Below are positions 17,963 to 26,472 of a DNA stretch of 64,000 nucleotides, piece by piece. Source of the DNA: Burkholderia sp. WP9 (GTDB lineage Bacteria; Pseudomonadota; Gammaproteobacteria; Burkholderiales; Burkholderiaceae). The stretch lies in NCBI RefSeq assembly GCF_900104795.1, contig NZ_FNTG01000001.1:1-64000 (forward strand), written 5' to 3'. The first letter of the stretch is position 1, and every line of letters starts with the position of its first letter. The notes below the pieces were generated by a model. It had not been told where the DNA came from, did no database searches, and worked only from the letters and a program-made list of their open reading frames with translations. A program made the position numbers and the translations under genes.

Positions 17963-19357
17963 ATGGAACCCGCAACGCGACAACTGATTTACGTTTCGCG
18001 CGATCCGAGCGCGGAGCTGAATACTCGGTTTCATCAGCGCGGCTGGCACGTCGAAGTGGTGGGGTCGGCGCGCGACGTGCGCCGGGCGGTTCGCGCCGGA
18101 ATGGCGGCGGGCGGCCTGCTCGATCTGTCTAGCGATTTTCAGCCACACGAAATCGCTGCCTTCGAATCGTGCCTGACCATGCCGAACGTCGGCTGGGTCG
18201 CGGCCACCATGCCGGGTCAACTGCAGGACGCCGCGTTGCGCCGGCTCGTACGCGACTATTGTTTCGACTATGTGACCGTGCCGTATTCGGGCGACAGGAT
18301 CGTCGACTCGGTCGGTCATGCATACGGCATGATTTCCTTGGGCGAGCCGGCTTCCAACGACGCGTCGCAAGGCGCCGAAGGCGAAATGGTCGGCTCGTGC
18401 GACGCCATGCTCGCGCTGTTCCGCTCGATCCGCAAAGTGGCGATGACGGATGCGCCCGTGTTCATCTCGGGCGAATCGGGCACCGGCAAGGAACTGACCG
18501 CGGTCGCGATTCACGAGCGCTCGGCCCGGCGCAACGCGCCGTTCGTGCCGATTAACTGCGGCGCAATTCCGCCGCATCTGCTGCAATCCGAACTGTTCGG
18601 CTATGAGCGCGGCGCGTTCACCGGCGCCAATCAGCGCAAGATCGGCCGGGTGGAAGCGGCCAACGGCGGCACGCTCTTTCTCGACGAAATCGGCGATCTG
18701 CCGCTCGAAAGCCAGGCGAGCCTGCTGCGCTTTCTGCAGGAGCGCAAAGTGGAGCGGCTGGGCGGGCACGGCGCGGTGGACGTCGACGTGCGCATTATCT
18801 CGGCCACGCACGTGGATATGACGGCGGCGATGATCGAAGGCCGTTTCCGTTCCGACCTGTATCACCGCCTCTGCGTGCTGCAGATCGACGAACCTCCGCT
18901 TCGCGCGCGTGGTAAGGATATCGAACTGCTTGCCCGGCACATGCTGGAACGTTTCAAGAAAGATGCGAGCCGCCGCTTGCGCGGCTTCGCGCCGGACGCG
19001 ATCGCGGCACTGCATAACTACGGCTGGCCGGGCAACGTGCGCGAGCTGATCAACCGGGTGCGGCGCGCCATCGTGATGTCCGAAGGCCGCGCGATCACGG
19101 CGCGCGATCTGGAGCTCGCCGAATATGTGGAGATCGTGCCGGTCTCGCTCGCGCAGGCGCGCGAAGCGGCCGAACGTCAGGCGATCGAGCTGGCTTTGTT
19201 GCGTCACCGCGGGCGTTTGGGCGATGCGGCTCAAGAACTCGGCATCTCGCGCGTCACGTTGTACCGGCTCTTGTGCTCGCATGGCATGCGGCATATGGAG
19301 GGCGAGCCGCTGGCTTCGCCGCACGGCGATTTGCCGGCTTCGGTGCCGCATCTATAA
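17963..19357 (+). CDS. VpsR-type sigma-54-dependent activator (divergent copy)
   Basis: 464-residue activator with the same layout as the one at 9445-10980: VpsR N-terminal domain (residues 6-125), AAA+ domain with Walker A GESGTGKE at 170-177 and GAFTGA at 217-222, Walker B FLDEIGD, and a C-terminal Fis HTH (ISRVTLYRLL). The N-terminal domain lacks an obvious phosphoacceptor context, as in VpsR; such domains may sense c-di-GMP. Divergent from the sigma-54 operon it probably controls. The start is clear. Confidence 0.9.
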   Translation: MEPATRQLIYVSRDPSAELNTRFHQRGWHVEVVGSARDVRRAVRAGMAAGGLLDLSSDFQPHEIAAFESCLTMPNVGWVAATMPGQLQDAALRRLVRDYCFDYVTVPYSGDRIVDSVGHAYGMISLGEPASNDASQGAEGEMVGSCDAMLALFRSIRKVAMTDAPVFISGESGTGKELTAVAIHERSARRNAPFVPINCGAIPPHLLQSELFGYERGAFTGANQRKIGRVEAANGGTLFLDEIGDLPLESQASLLRFLQERKVERLGGHGAVDVDVRIISATHVDMTAAMIEGRFRSDLYHRLCVLQIDEPPLRARGKDIELLARHMLERFKKDASRRLRGFAPDAIAALHNYGWPGNVRELINRVRRAIVMSEGRAITARDLELAEYVEIVPVSLAQAREAAERQAIELALLRHRGRLGDAAQELGISRVTLYRLLCSHGMRHMEGEPLASPHGDLPASVPHL

Positions 19358-20374
19358 ATCGTTCGACGGGCCGCGTGGTTTGCGCCGGCCATTAGAGCGG
19401 ACTTCAGCGATTGATGCAGAGCGCATTAGCCGCGCTGTGCGTGGCGGCGCGCCGTCCGGCCGCGCCATCTCCGTTCATCTTTTCCCGAGATAATTTCGAT
19501 GCCGCGCGCCCCGACCGGGCGCCGTCTGGCTGCGCTTGTTAAAATCGGGTTTTCCGCTCAATCCCCGTGGCGCCCGGATTTACCCGGCAGGCGCCGCGTC
19601 GAAGGAACCCGAATGAAACAATACCTCGACCTCGTCCGCACGATTCTCGACACCGGCACGTGGCAGGAGAACCGCACTGGCATCCGCACGATCAGCATGC
19701 CGGGCGCCATGTTGCGCTTCGACCTTCAGCAAGGCTTCCCCGCGGTCACCACGAAAAAGCTGGCGTTCAAATCGGCGGTGGGTGAACTGGTCGGGTTTCT
19801 GCGCGCCTCGCGCAGCGCCGCGGATTTCCGCGACCTCGGCTGCAAGGTGTGGGACGCGAACGCCAACCAGAATCCGCAGTGGCTCGCCAATCCCTATCGC
19901 GAAGGCCCGGACGATCTCGGCGACGTGTACGGCGTGCAGTGGCGCCAGTGGCCGGCCTACAAGGTGTTGAACGCAGACGCGAGCGCGCAGCTTGCCGACG
20001 CGACCGCGCGCGGCTTCCAGGTGGTGACCGAGTTCGAAGAAGATGGCAGCCGCAAAGTGTTGCTGTACAAAGCGATCGACCAGTTGCGCCAATGCCTCGA
20101 CACGATCATGCAGAACCCGGCGGACCGGCGCATTCTGTTTCATGCGTGGAACCCCGCGGTGCTGGATCAGATCGCGCTGCCGGCTTGCCACCTGCTTTAC
20201 CAGTTCGTGCCGAACGTGGTGCGCAAGGAAATTTCGCTGTGCCTTTATATCCGCAGCAATGACGTGGGCTTGGGGACGCCGTTCAATCTGACCGAAGGCG
20301 CGGCGTTGCTGCACCTGGTCGGTCGTCTGACGGGTTATACGCCGCGGTGGTTCACCTATTTCATCGGTGACGTG

Positions 20375-20380
20375 CATATC
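20375..20380 (+). other. Left core site of the island (attL core)
   Basis: CATATC, the last host thyA bases before the island, coding His-Ile. The right junction has CACATT in the same frame, also coding His-Ile. This is the likely crossover segment. Confidence 0.75.
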
Positions 20381-20401
20381 TTTGTGGAACCTAAATTAGT
20401 A
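20381..20401 (+). repeat. Left terminal inverted repeat of the island
   Basis: The sequence inside the left end, TTTGTGGAACCTAA, matches the reverse complement of the right end (TTTTTGGAACCAAA) at 12 of 14 positions, and AGTA follows in both with a 2-base offset. These are probable recombinase arm sites. Confidence 0.75.
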
Positions 20402-20712
20402 CCAACATACCACTGACATTGGCTTTCAGCCGAATTTGGCATGGCACTTTTTTGGAAAGTACCATTTCGCCTTCAAGACACTGCGCCGGCTTTTTACTTA
20501 TCCACATTTAATCCACAGGCGCATGTACTCGGTCGCGGCTCCAAATGAACCCTCCTTTCTCTTCCACGTTGCACCCGGTCAAACGTGCGCTCCGTCTCGG
20601 TCGGCGTTCCAGCCCTAAATAAACAGTGGCGTAGCTGCGGGCTGGCGATTCGCTGTTCTTTCCCTTGTCGCCGGTTTTCGGAAAAAAGCGCTACATGAAT
20701 AGTCCTAACACT
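20402..20712. other. Left-end non-coding region with two DnaA-box-like sites
   Basis: No gene is supported in these 310 bp. TTATCCACA, a perfect DnaA box, is at 20498-20506, and TAATCCACA (one mismatch) at 20509-20517, in the same orientation and 11 bp apart. Their meaning is open. The region is downstream of the nuclease gene and contains no obvious strong terminator. Confidence 0.5.
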
Positions 20713-21435
20713 CTAACGGGTTAGCCGTGACCCGACGAGCGTCTGGAATACCTGGAGAATGTCAACTTTCGTTCTTCCGCTACTGATTGATGCCAGAAAG
20801 GGGTCGTAGCGCACCGATACTTCTTCGCCACTACGAGGATTGAGCAGAACAAAGTCCTGCCACTCTTCGCCTTTACCTTCGACAGCGGCCGCGAAACTCA
20901 AGAGCCAGTAGATGGCAATTTGACGGTAGTCGGACGCTGAAAAGCGTTTGGCCGAGCACTTGACTTCAATGAGGGAGGGGCCAATTGCAAAGTCGCCTTG
21001 CCCGCTTCCAATCCACTCCAATCCTGGGATGGCTGGACGCAAAACGACCGGCTGGTTCTGCTGGTGGCTCTTCGTCCTGAGCCTGGTCGAAAGATTCTGC
21101 GCGACGATTTCAGCGAGCGTTCGGTCAGCCGGTTCGATTTTGTCCGGAAGCACGGCGTCGAAGAATGCTCCCTGCCGCTGCAGTGTCGCCTCAATGCACT
21201 CGGCCCAGTCATATGCGGTACCTGTCATGATGCGTTCTGCAAGCGTATATCCAAGCTCGAACAGAATGGCGCGCTGTAGCCTGGACTGAGAAAGCAATGC
21301 TGGGGGCAGCTCTTGAACATTGAATTTGCTGGCTCGCGAATTGAAGTGCGCGACGATTCCCGGTGTCAACTGCGGAAATACCTCATCAAGGATGCCGGGG
21401 ATTTCGCGAGCGACGGAGCGCGGGTCAATCTGCAT
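20713..21435 (-). CDS. PD-(D/E)XK nuclease-like partner of the reverse transcriptase
   Basis: 240-residue protein. The C-terminal half has a recognisable PD-(D/E)XK core: Asp148 in GQGDFAIG, then Glu157-Val-Lys159 in LIEVKCSAKRF, then Gln172 in RQIAIYWLL, the motif IV-like helix. The N-terminal half is helical and unassigned. The ATG at 21435 has GAAGGAAG upstream and lies inside the 3' end of the reverse transcriptase gene (11-nt overlap), so the two are translated together. A start at 21462 is possible but less well placed. The pairing with a reverse transcriptase suggests a two-gene defence system; no name could be assigned. Confidence 0.75.
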   Translation of the reverse strand: MQIDPRSVAREIPGILDEVFPQLTPGIVAHFNSRASKFNVQELPPALLSQSRLQRAILFELGYTLAERIMTGTAYDWAECIEATLQRQGAFFDAVLPDKIEPADRTLAEIVAQNLSTRLRTKSHQQNQPVVLRPAIPGLEWIGSGQGDFAIGPSLIEVKCSAKRFSASDYRQIAIYWLLSFAAAVEGKGEEWQDFVLLNPRSGEEVSVRYDPFLASISSGRTKVDILQVFQTLVGSRLTR

Positions 21436-23209
21436 CTTTGACTTCCTTCGCCCATTTTTCATAGACGGTTGCGAACCGGGGTTCAGCGCCTCGCGGATGC
21501 TTTTTGAGCTTTTCCTTATCCTTCTCTTCGTCTAACGGTACTTCAACGCCCAGAGCCCACGCTTGAGTGATGGCGTGGCGAAACTGTCGCTGCGTGGCAT
21601 CGCCTTCGTCAGCAAACTTGAAGGCGGCGAGCCAGAAGAGACGTTGGCACTCGGGCGTCATCTGATGCCAGCGATTTCGGAGGTAGTTGAATCCGGTCCT
21701 GTCGCCCCAGTTACGCCAACAGTCTAGGCAAGCGCGTCGGACGGTATCCAGCTGAGTTGAGTCGTAGAGCCGGCGAACGTAGAGAGCGCGTTCCGTTGTG
21801 CTACGGAATCTCAGGCACCGCATGTAATGGAGAAGGCTCGTGTCAACTTCGAGAAGATGACTCGAGTGATTTGGCACCGCGTCGAGCAGCGAATCGATAC
21901 GCTCGTGGATGGACACGAAGCGTGGGTCAGCGTGTAGATGGGCGATGCCACGCATAATGGTCGAGAAGGATGCGCGAAAAGCATGCAGATTCTTGCTGGC
22001 CAGCAGCGTTGAAGCGATTTCCAGTGCGATGTCTGGGTCGTGCAGTCGCATCGTACGACCAATCTGGGCCACCAGGAAGGTGTCGGGCAACGCCTTTTCA
22101 AGTTCCCGGTTCAGCAGGCTCCGAATCGCAAGCGTCTCGACAGTCTCCTTCAGCGATTCATAGTCGTCGTCTGGCGTGTCAGAGTATGGGTCGAACTTGA
22201 GGTCGATGGTTCGGAGTTTGATTGCCTCGTCATCACCTGCGCCTAACTGGGAATTGACGTAGTCTCGATAGTGTTTTGAGGACAGAAACACGGACTTGGA
22301 TTTGTTCAGGCTGAGGCCATAATCCATCAAACTCTGTGCCAGCACGCCAAGGGCGCGGTAAGCCTCGGCTGTATTCGCAGCAATCAAGACGTAGTCGTCG
22401 ACGTAACGGTGCCAAGTGACGCCGGCAGCTGTGATAGCGTTGTCGACTTGGTTGAGGAAGAGTTCCGCAAGAATGCGCGCACCTTGGCCGCCCACAGGAA
22501 GTCCAAAGGACCTGCCGGCGAACAGCTTACCCAACAAGGCGTTGATTTGCTTCGAGACCTGCTTGCTATCTCCGCCAAGGTCGTTGATGAAATTCTCGAT
22601 GTAGTGGTGAGAGACGTGCTCGTAAAAGCTGGAGATATCAGTCTGAACGACGATGGCATCTGTGCCAGCGGCGTCAGCGCTACGGACAGTCTCCTCCTTG
22701 AATGCGCGCCACGACCGAGCCGGGTCAAACAACTGCACTCCGGCACCGGGAAGAAACCGGTAAGAGTGGACGGTGGCTTTCCGCTGTGGTTCTATCGCCT
22801 CGGCAATTGCGATGGCCAGACCGTTAAGGTAAACGTTCCAGAAATGATGAATCTTTGTGACCACGCGGAAGCCAGCAGGACCAGAGGGGGCGATAAGTCG
22901 CTCGCTGTAGATGCGCATGCAAGCGATGCGCTCATGGTTGTCCTTAGGCGGCCCATCGCGTAGTTCTCCGTAAAAGCCGAAGGCGATGGTAGCGAGGTCC
23001 TTCGCACGGTCGCCGCAAAATTTCACGTCCAAGTCAAACGGAAGCGTGTCGTTGTCACCGTGTGCAGCAACTTCGCGCGCGGCGCGCTCGAAATGGTCGA
23101 GTGCGGGCTTCAGCAAGCAAGTCTCCCGTTTTCGATATACATCGAAGTAAACATCTAGTGCGACTGCCACGTATCTCTGCTCTGCTCGAAGCCAGAGTAG
23201 CAGGACCAT
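21425..23209 (-). CDS. Reverse transcriptase of the defence-associated (DRT/UG-like) kind
   Basis: 594-residue RNA-directed DNA polymerase. RT motif A is at QTDISSFYEH (catalytic Asp191), motif B-like GLPVGGQG at 236-243, and the catalytic YVDD at 269-272, followed by the motif D region LSLNKSKSVFLS. After residue 330 the protein is a long helical domain without maturase (X/HNH) features, as in Abi/UG-group reverse transcriptases. There is no msr/msd-type or group II intron structure that I could recognise. It is followed by an overlapping nuclease gene and preceded by about 600 nt of non-coding DNA. Confidence 0.88.
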   Translation of the reverse strand: MVLLLWLRAEQRYVAVALDVYFDVYRKRETCLLKPALDHFERAAREVAAHGDNDTLPFDLDVKFCGDRAKDLATIAFGFYGELRDGPPKDNHERIACMRIYSERLIAPSGPAGFRVVTKIHHFWNVYLNGLAIAIAEAIEPQRKATVHSYRFLPGAGVQLFDPARSWRAFKEETVRSADAAGTDAIVVQTDISSFYEHVSHHYIENFINDLGGDSKQVSKQINALLGKLFAGRSFGLPVGGQGARILAELFLNQVDNAITAAGVTWHRYVDDYVLIAANTAEAYRALGVLAQSLMDYGLSLNKSKSVFLSSKHYRDYVNSQLGAGDDEAIKLRTIDLKFDPYSDTPDDDYESLKETVETLAIRSLLNRELEKALPDTFLVAQIGRTMRLHDPDIALEIASTLLASKNLHAFRASFSTIMRGIAHLHADPRFVSIHERIDSLLDAVPNHSSHLLEVDTSLLHYMRCLRFRSTTERALYVRRLYDSTQLDTVRRACLDCWRNWGDRTGFNYLRNRWHQMTPECQRLFWLAAFKFADEGDATQRQFRHAITQAWALGVEVPLDEEKDKEKLKKHPRGAEPRFATVYEKWAKEVKDAD

Positions 23210-23806
23210 CCGTGACCGGAAATGTCGAGATGCGCATGAGGCGGCACAATGAGTCTGTTACATGCTCGCCCGCGTTCCACGTACCCGGTATCGCACTGTC
23301 AGCCGTATCCGGTCGGTTCATAGTGTGCGTTGACTGGCACATTCGCCGTCGACGGAGAGGTGCCGTCGGTCGCGGAGACGGTACATCCGAGACGGCTAAC
23401 TCTGGGCGGACAGGCGCTACGACGCACGGGCGGAGGCTGCACTACCGAGAACATAGAAGCGGTTTCCGTTGAAGGACTGGCTGCAGTCGGTGATGGCCCG
23501 CTACGTAAAATATTCTCCCGCCTTCTTTGCACAGGCCAACTTCGCCACCTCACGCTCACGGTGGCGACCAAGTGAACGATGAGTCGAGCTAGACCACTGC
23601 TCCACCTTCGACATTGCGCTTTCGGAAGCTGCTATTTGTTGCTGCCTGCGCGTTGTCTCTTCCATATGCGCTCGGTCGCGATAGACGGCATATCGACCGA
23701 TGGACAAACCGATGAAGCATACGGGCAAGCCAATGAGCGCGGTGCTCTACACATTGAGAGAATACGCTCGGTTGAAAATGCACTTGCTTTCAGCTCGCCA
23801 TGGTTC
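23210..23806. other. Long non-coding gap upstream of the reverse transcriptase
   Basis: 597 bp with no convincing gene, although the genes on both sides run leftward. It contains inverted repeats, notably an 8-bp perfect stem at 23542-23567 and CGACGG/CCGTCG at 23351-23369. One frame on the minus strand (to 23501, from about 23728 or a little above) gives a 75-residue peptide with a hydrophobic N-terminus (PVCFIGLSIGRYAVY) then a charged stretch; its start would be TTG, and I do not call it a gene. The gap is a candidate for a structured RNA used by the reverse transcriptase. Confidence 0.5.
23542..23567 (-). other. Strong hairpin in the reverse transcriptase leader
   Basis: TCGCCACC pairs with GGTGGCGA across a 10-nt loop, 333 nt upstream of the reverse transcriptase start. 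There is no U-run, so it is not a simple terminator. Confidence 0.45.
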
Positions 23807-25231
23807 TCACGGCAGCTCGCCGGCCGTGGCAAATAGGTCCATTTGCCCCCGGGCCGCATCAAGCTGTCTTTGCAGTTTCTCCCATTGCTTCGCAATCAAG
23901 TCATCGGGGTCTTGCGGGTTGCGTGCAAGCTGCAGCCCGGCCTCGAGGTCCTCCCGTGTGAACACCACGACACCCATGGAATTTGCTGCTGTAATGTCTG
24001 CGATTGCTTCCAATGGCCTCGGCGATACGATGACTGGGAGTACGCGTGCCGGATTGTGGCCAGCGCCCTGCAGCGAACGGCGCACCGAAGCGGCGCGGTC
24101 GACCAATTTTCCAAGCTTCCCATCTTTGTTTATTTGCCCGATGGTGCACTCCACCAAGACGAGCTCGCCTTTGGGTGTCGTCGCCACGAGGTCGGGCCCG
24201 TTTTCGAGGGGCTTGCCGGCGAGAGCTTCGACTGAAAATCCAAGCATAAACAATAAGGCCGCGACGCCGGTCTCGAAATCCCTTGAATGTTTTTGGTGGT
24301 GGTCCTCATCTAAAAGATACCGCTGCAAAACCTGGAGCTCCGCGTCGAATGTCGCATGCAAAGCATAGCGAAGGTTCGGCATCTTCTCCGGGTCGCCTAT
24401 CCACCCAATGCATTGCGGTGCACCGTCATATGCAGCAAAGCATCGAATCGCGCTTCCTTCGGGAACGTCAATATATATGGTTCCGATGTTAAAACCACGC
24501 TCGTCGACCTGCCACTGAAGTTGGTCGCCACTGTATTGAACGCGCGTTGGCTCTGCGCCCCTGTTGAAGATAGCGAGACCAAGACTAGCTTTCGATTCAT
24601 CGAGATTTGGCGACAGAACCAGCGCCGGATTTGCAGCAGTGCCGGTGACCCGACGACCGAAATCAACCTGCACACAGTTTGCGGCGGTGATTTCCAGAAG
24701 GGAAATGTCTCGCCGTAAAGGGATGTCATTTACCGCGATGGCCATTTCGTCAAGTGAGGCAAAGGGCGTGGCGCACGAACGTACTTCGGTGAAATAGGGC
24801 AGCTCGTCTTGACCGAGAGGCCGTGCTGAGCCCGATAGCGCCAAAGCTATCGTTCGTGCTTCACCGTCACGAAGACCTGTCTTCCACAGTTGGAGGAAGG
24901 TCGCCAGAGTTCCGTCAGCATCGAGCAATAACCTCAGTCGGCCGAAAGGGGTCTCCAAGCCAGCGTCGGCAAAGTCGCGGACCGCCTGTTCGACCGTTAG
25001 ATTCGCCATGTCCAGTCTGAACCGGCCTGCGAGGAGAGAGGTCGTTTCGAAACGAAGGTCGCTCCGCGCAATGGGGCCGTTCGGGAGAACCAGATGGGCA
25101 TGTACGACTTCCAGACTATCCTCGCGTTTTACAGCAACGAACGATAAGGTCGCAGCACCGTAAGCGTCTCCCCACGGCGAAATTGTCCGCAAAAACGTGT
25201 CGACGTTTTCAGCATTGTGAGGGGCAGGCAT
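23807..25231 (-). CDS. Protein with C-terminal PD-(D/E)XK (Mrr-like) domain
   Basis: 474-residue protein. Residues 1 to about 315 have no recognised domain (beta-rich, unassigned). The C-terminal part has a nuclease-like core: FETGVAALLFMLGFSVEAL, then GPDLVATTPKGELVLVECT, with the Asp and Glu of the PD-(D/E)XK fold but Cys-Thr where ExK has Lys. The same E-C-T variant occurs in other Mrr-like proteins, but activity is uncertain. The ATG at 25231 matches the start of protein-like sequence (MPAPHNAENVDTFLRT); an upstream extension is Arg-rich and rejected. It lies between the XRE regulator and the reverse transcriptase genes, all leftward. Confidence 0.65.
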   Translation of the reverse strand: MPAPHNAENVDTFLRTISPWGDAYGAATLSFVAVKREDSLEVVHAHLVLPNGPIARSDLRFETTSLLAGRFRLDMANLTVEQAVRDFADAGLETPFGRLRLLLDADGTLATFLQLWKTGLRDGEARTIALALSGSARPLGQDELPYFTEVRSCATPFASLDEMAIAVNDIPLRRDISLLEITAANCVQVDFGRRVTGTAANPALVLSPNLDESKASLGLAIFNRGAEPTRVQYSGDQLQWQVDERGFNIGTIYIDVPEGSAIRCFAAYDGAPQCIGWIGDPEKMPNLRYALHATFDAELQVLQRYLLDEDHHQKHSRDFETGVAALLFMLGFSVEALAGKPLENGPDLVATTPKGELVLVECTIGQINKDGKLGKLVDRAASVRRSLQGAGHNPARVLPVIVSPRPLEAIADITAANSMGVVVFTREDLEAGLQLARNPQDPDDLIAKQWEKLQRQLDAARGQMDLFATAGELP

Positions 25232-25650
25232 CGTTGTTCTAGTGCAGAGGTGAATGTTGTGGCGATTTCTGTCGTTAAAACCGCATCTGCTGTCACGTGA
25301 CGGTGCTGGCGCGCGTGTTGGTCTCGGCCAATTACGCAAAAAATCAAAGCGGAAGTGGCTCCAGCTAATGATTACCTATTCAATAGCCGTGACAGGTCAA
25401 CCTGCAGTGTGCCAGAAAGAAAGTCTACGCGGACGATGACGCTATCTGCATCTATCGCCGCCTACGGGGACTGCAGCTGTCGACGTCCGGCCATTTTGAC
25501 ATAGGACATCCTCAAGGGCGCATCCTGAATTTACGGCCACTTTCATATCGCCGAACTTGCGTGGCTTGCGTTCGATTCTCCGCCAAAAACTTCCCAGACA
25601 CGGTTTTCTGGGAGACCGCCAGACTGGCCTTCCCGCTGCCAATCGCTAGG
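25232..25650. other. Non-coding region between nuclease and XRE genes
   Basis: About 420 bp with only short, overlapping spurious frames on both strands. A 12-bp inverted repeat, CAGGTCAACCTG, is at 25393-25404, roughly 165 bp upstream of the nuclease ATG, and could be an operator for the adjacent XRE protein. No gene is supported. Confidence 0.4.
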
Positions 25651-26130
25651 TCAACGCCGAGTTTGTTTCTCGGGGGGTTGAAGCAGTCGGGTAAGCGTGG
25701 CGTCGAGCGCGGCACCCAGGTCTTGCAAATCCACCAACAGTGGGTTCGCCACCCGATTCTCCAGCCTTCCGACATACGTTCGAAAGTGCCCCGCCGCCTC
25801 AGATAAGGCCTCTTGGCTGAGCTTCTTTTTTTTGCGAAGAGCCTTTACGTTGGCAATGACGCGTTCGAGAGGTTCCAGCTTCTCGGGCAGTTGCTTTTCT
25901 TCCTCCCGGTCAAGCAGGAAGTCAAGCACGTCGACCTCCAATACGTTTGCAAGCTGAACCAGTGTCGTCAGACGCACGTTGGCGTGGCGCTTCTGCTCGA
26001 GAGCGGTGACATTAGCTCTGGAGACGGACGCCTTCGCCGCGAGCCCGTCTTGCGAAATACCTACGCGTTTTCGTATCTTTTTAAGTCTCTCGGACAGACC
26101 GAGCGCGACCGCTTCGTCGAGTGTTGGCAT
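25651..26130 (-). CDS. XRE-family regulator with two HTH domains
   Basis: 159-residue protein with two helix-turn-helix units: residues 12-66 (LKKIRKRVGISQDGLAAKAS) and about 92-150 (VKALRKKKKLSQEALSEAAG). A double XRE head-to-tail layout is uncommon; one unit could bind each half of an operator. It stands first of the leftward set XRE, nuclease, reverse transcriptase, nuclease, so it is the likely regulator of that set. The upstream region is AT-rich, with TATAGT at 26165-26170 as a possible -10 element. Confidence 0.8.
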   Translation of the reverse strand: MPTLDEAVALGLSERLKKIRKRVGISQDGLAAKASVSRANVTALEQKRHANVRLTTLVQLANVLEVDVLDFLLDREEEKQLPEKLEPLERVIANVKALRKKKKLSQEALSEAAGHFRTYVGRLENRVANPLLVDLQDLGAALDATLTRLLQPPEKQTRR

Positions 26131-26472
26131 GCCCGAACTTTGGCGTGCATTGTCTTTGTTTTCTACTATATGAAAAAAGCACGCTTTAAAAAAATACGCT
26201 TGAAACTAGCACTCCGTAAACTATACAATAGCCACACACGGTCGCGTCTCTATCGGTGGGGCCAGCAATCGCATCCGAGCGGAAGTGAAATTGATTTCAC
26301 CTTGGGCGGCCCTTCGGGGCCGAATTGATAACTCGCGTCGGTCGCTGGGTGCGAGCTGAACCGGTATGCCTCGTCCCGGCTTGGGTCGCGCGGAATTGCC
26401 GTCCGTCGAATTGAAAAGCTTGCTGCTGTCGGACGTGCGCAGCGTGATAGGCAGGTACATGCTGGAGCGAAT
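26131..26472. other. AT-rich divergent promoter region
   Basis: Between the leftward XRE gene and the rightward small-gene run. 26150-26235 is markedly AT-rich, with A and T runs and the half-repeated AAAGCACGCTTTAAA / AAATACGCTTGAAA, consistent with promoters and an operator. No gene is seen in the rest. Confidence 0.45.

Larger units (their letters stand above)
19613..20416 (+). pseudogene. thyA: Host thymidylate synthase, 5' fragment (split by island)
   Basis: Codons 1-256 of the host thyA (19613-20380), from ATG with GAAGGA upstream to His-Ile of the motif GDVHI. It keeps the folate and dUMP regions and the catalytic Cys in [10 protein letters not shown]. It then runs into 11 foreign codons ([11 protein letters not shown]) and a stop. 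The missing 67 codons lie at 60632-60832. The lost part holds the Tyr and Asn of the GDxHxYxN dUMP-binding motif and the C-terminal Val, so the fragment cannot be an active synthase alone. Joined, the two halves give 323 residues. Confidence 0.95.

Noticed and set aside
17933-19351. 472-codon open frame on the minus strand
   Set aside because: Antisense of the sigma-54 activator with all its AAA+ motifs on the plus strand. High-GC third positions open such frames.
20498-20517. Replication origin at the left end
   Set aside because: Two DnaA-like boxes alone do not make an origin; no replication initiator gene or iteron set was seen in the island.
21425-23209. Reverse transcriptase as a group II intron or retron
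   Set aside because: No maturase or HNH part, no intron domain V-like hairpin found, and the C-terminal half is a long helical domain. The protein is also longer than retron enzymes. A DRT/UG-type enzyme fits better.
25512-25775. 87-codon minus-strand frame overlapping the XRE gene end
   Set aside because: It overlaps the conserved 3' end of the regulator and has no start signal; treated as a shadow.
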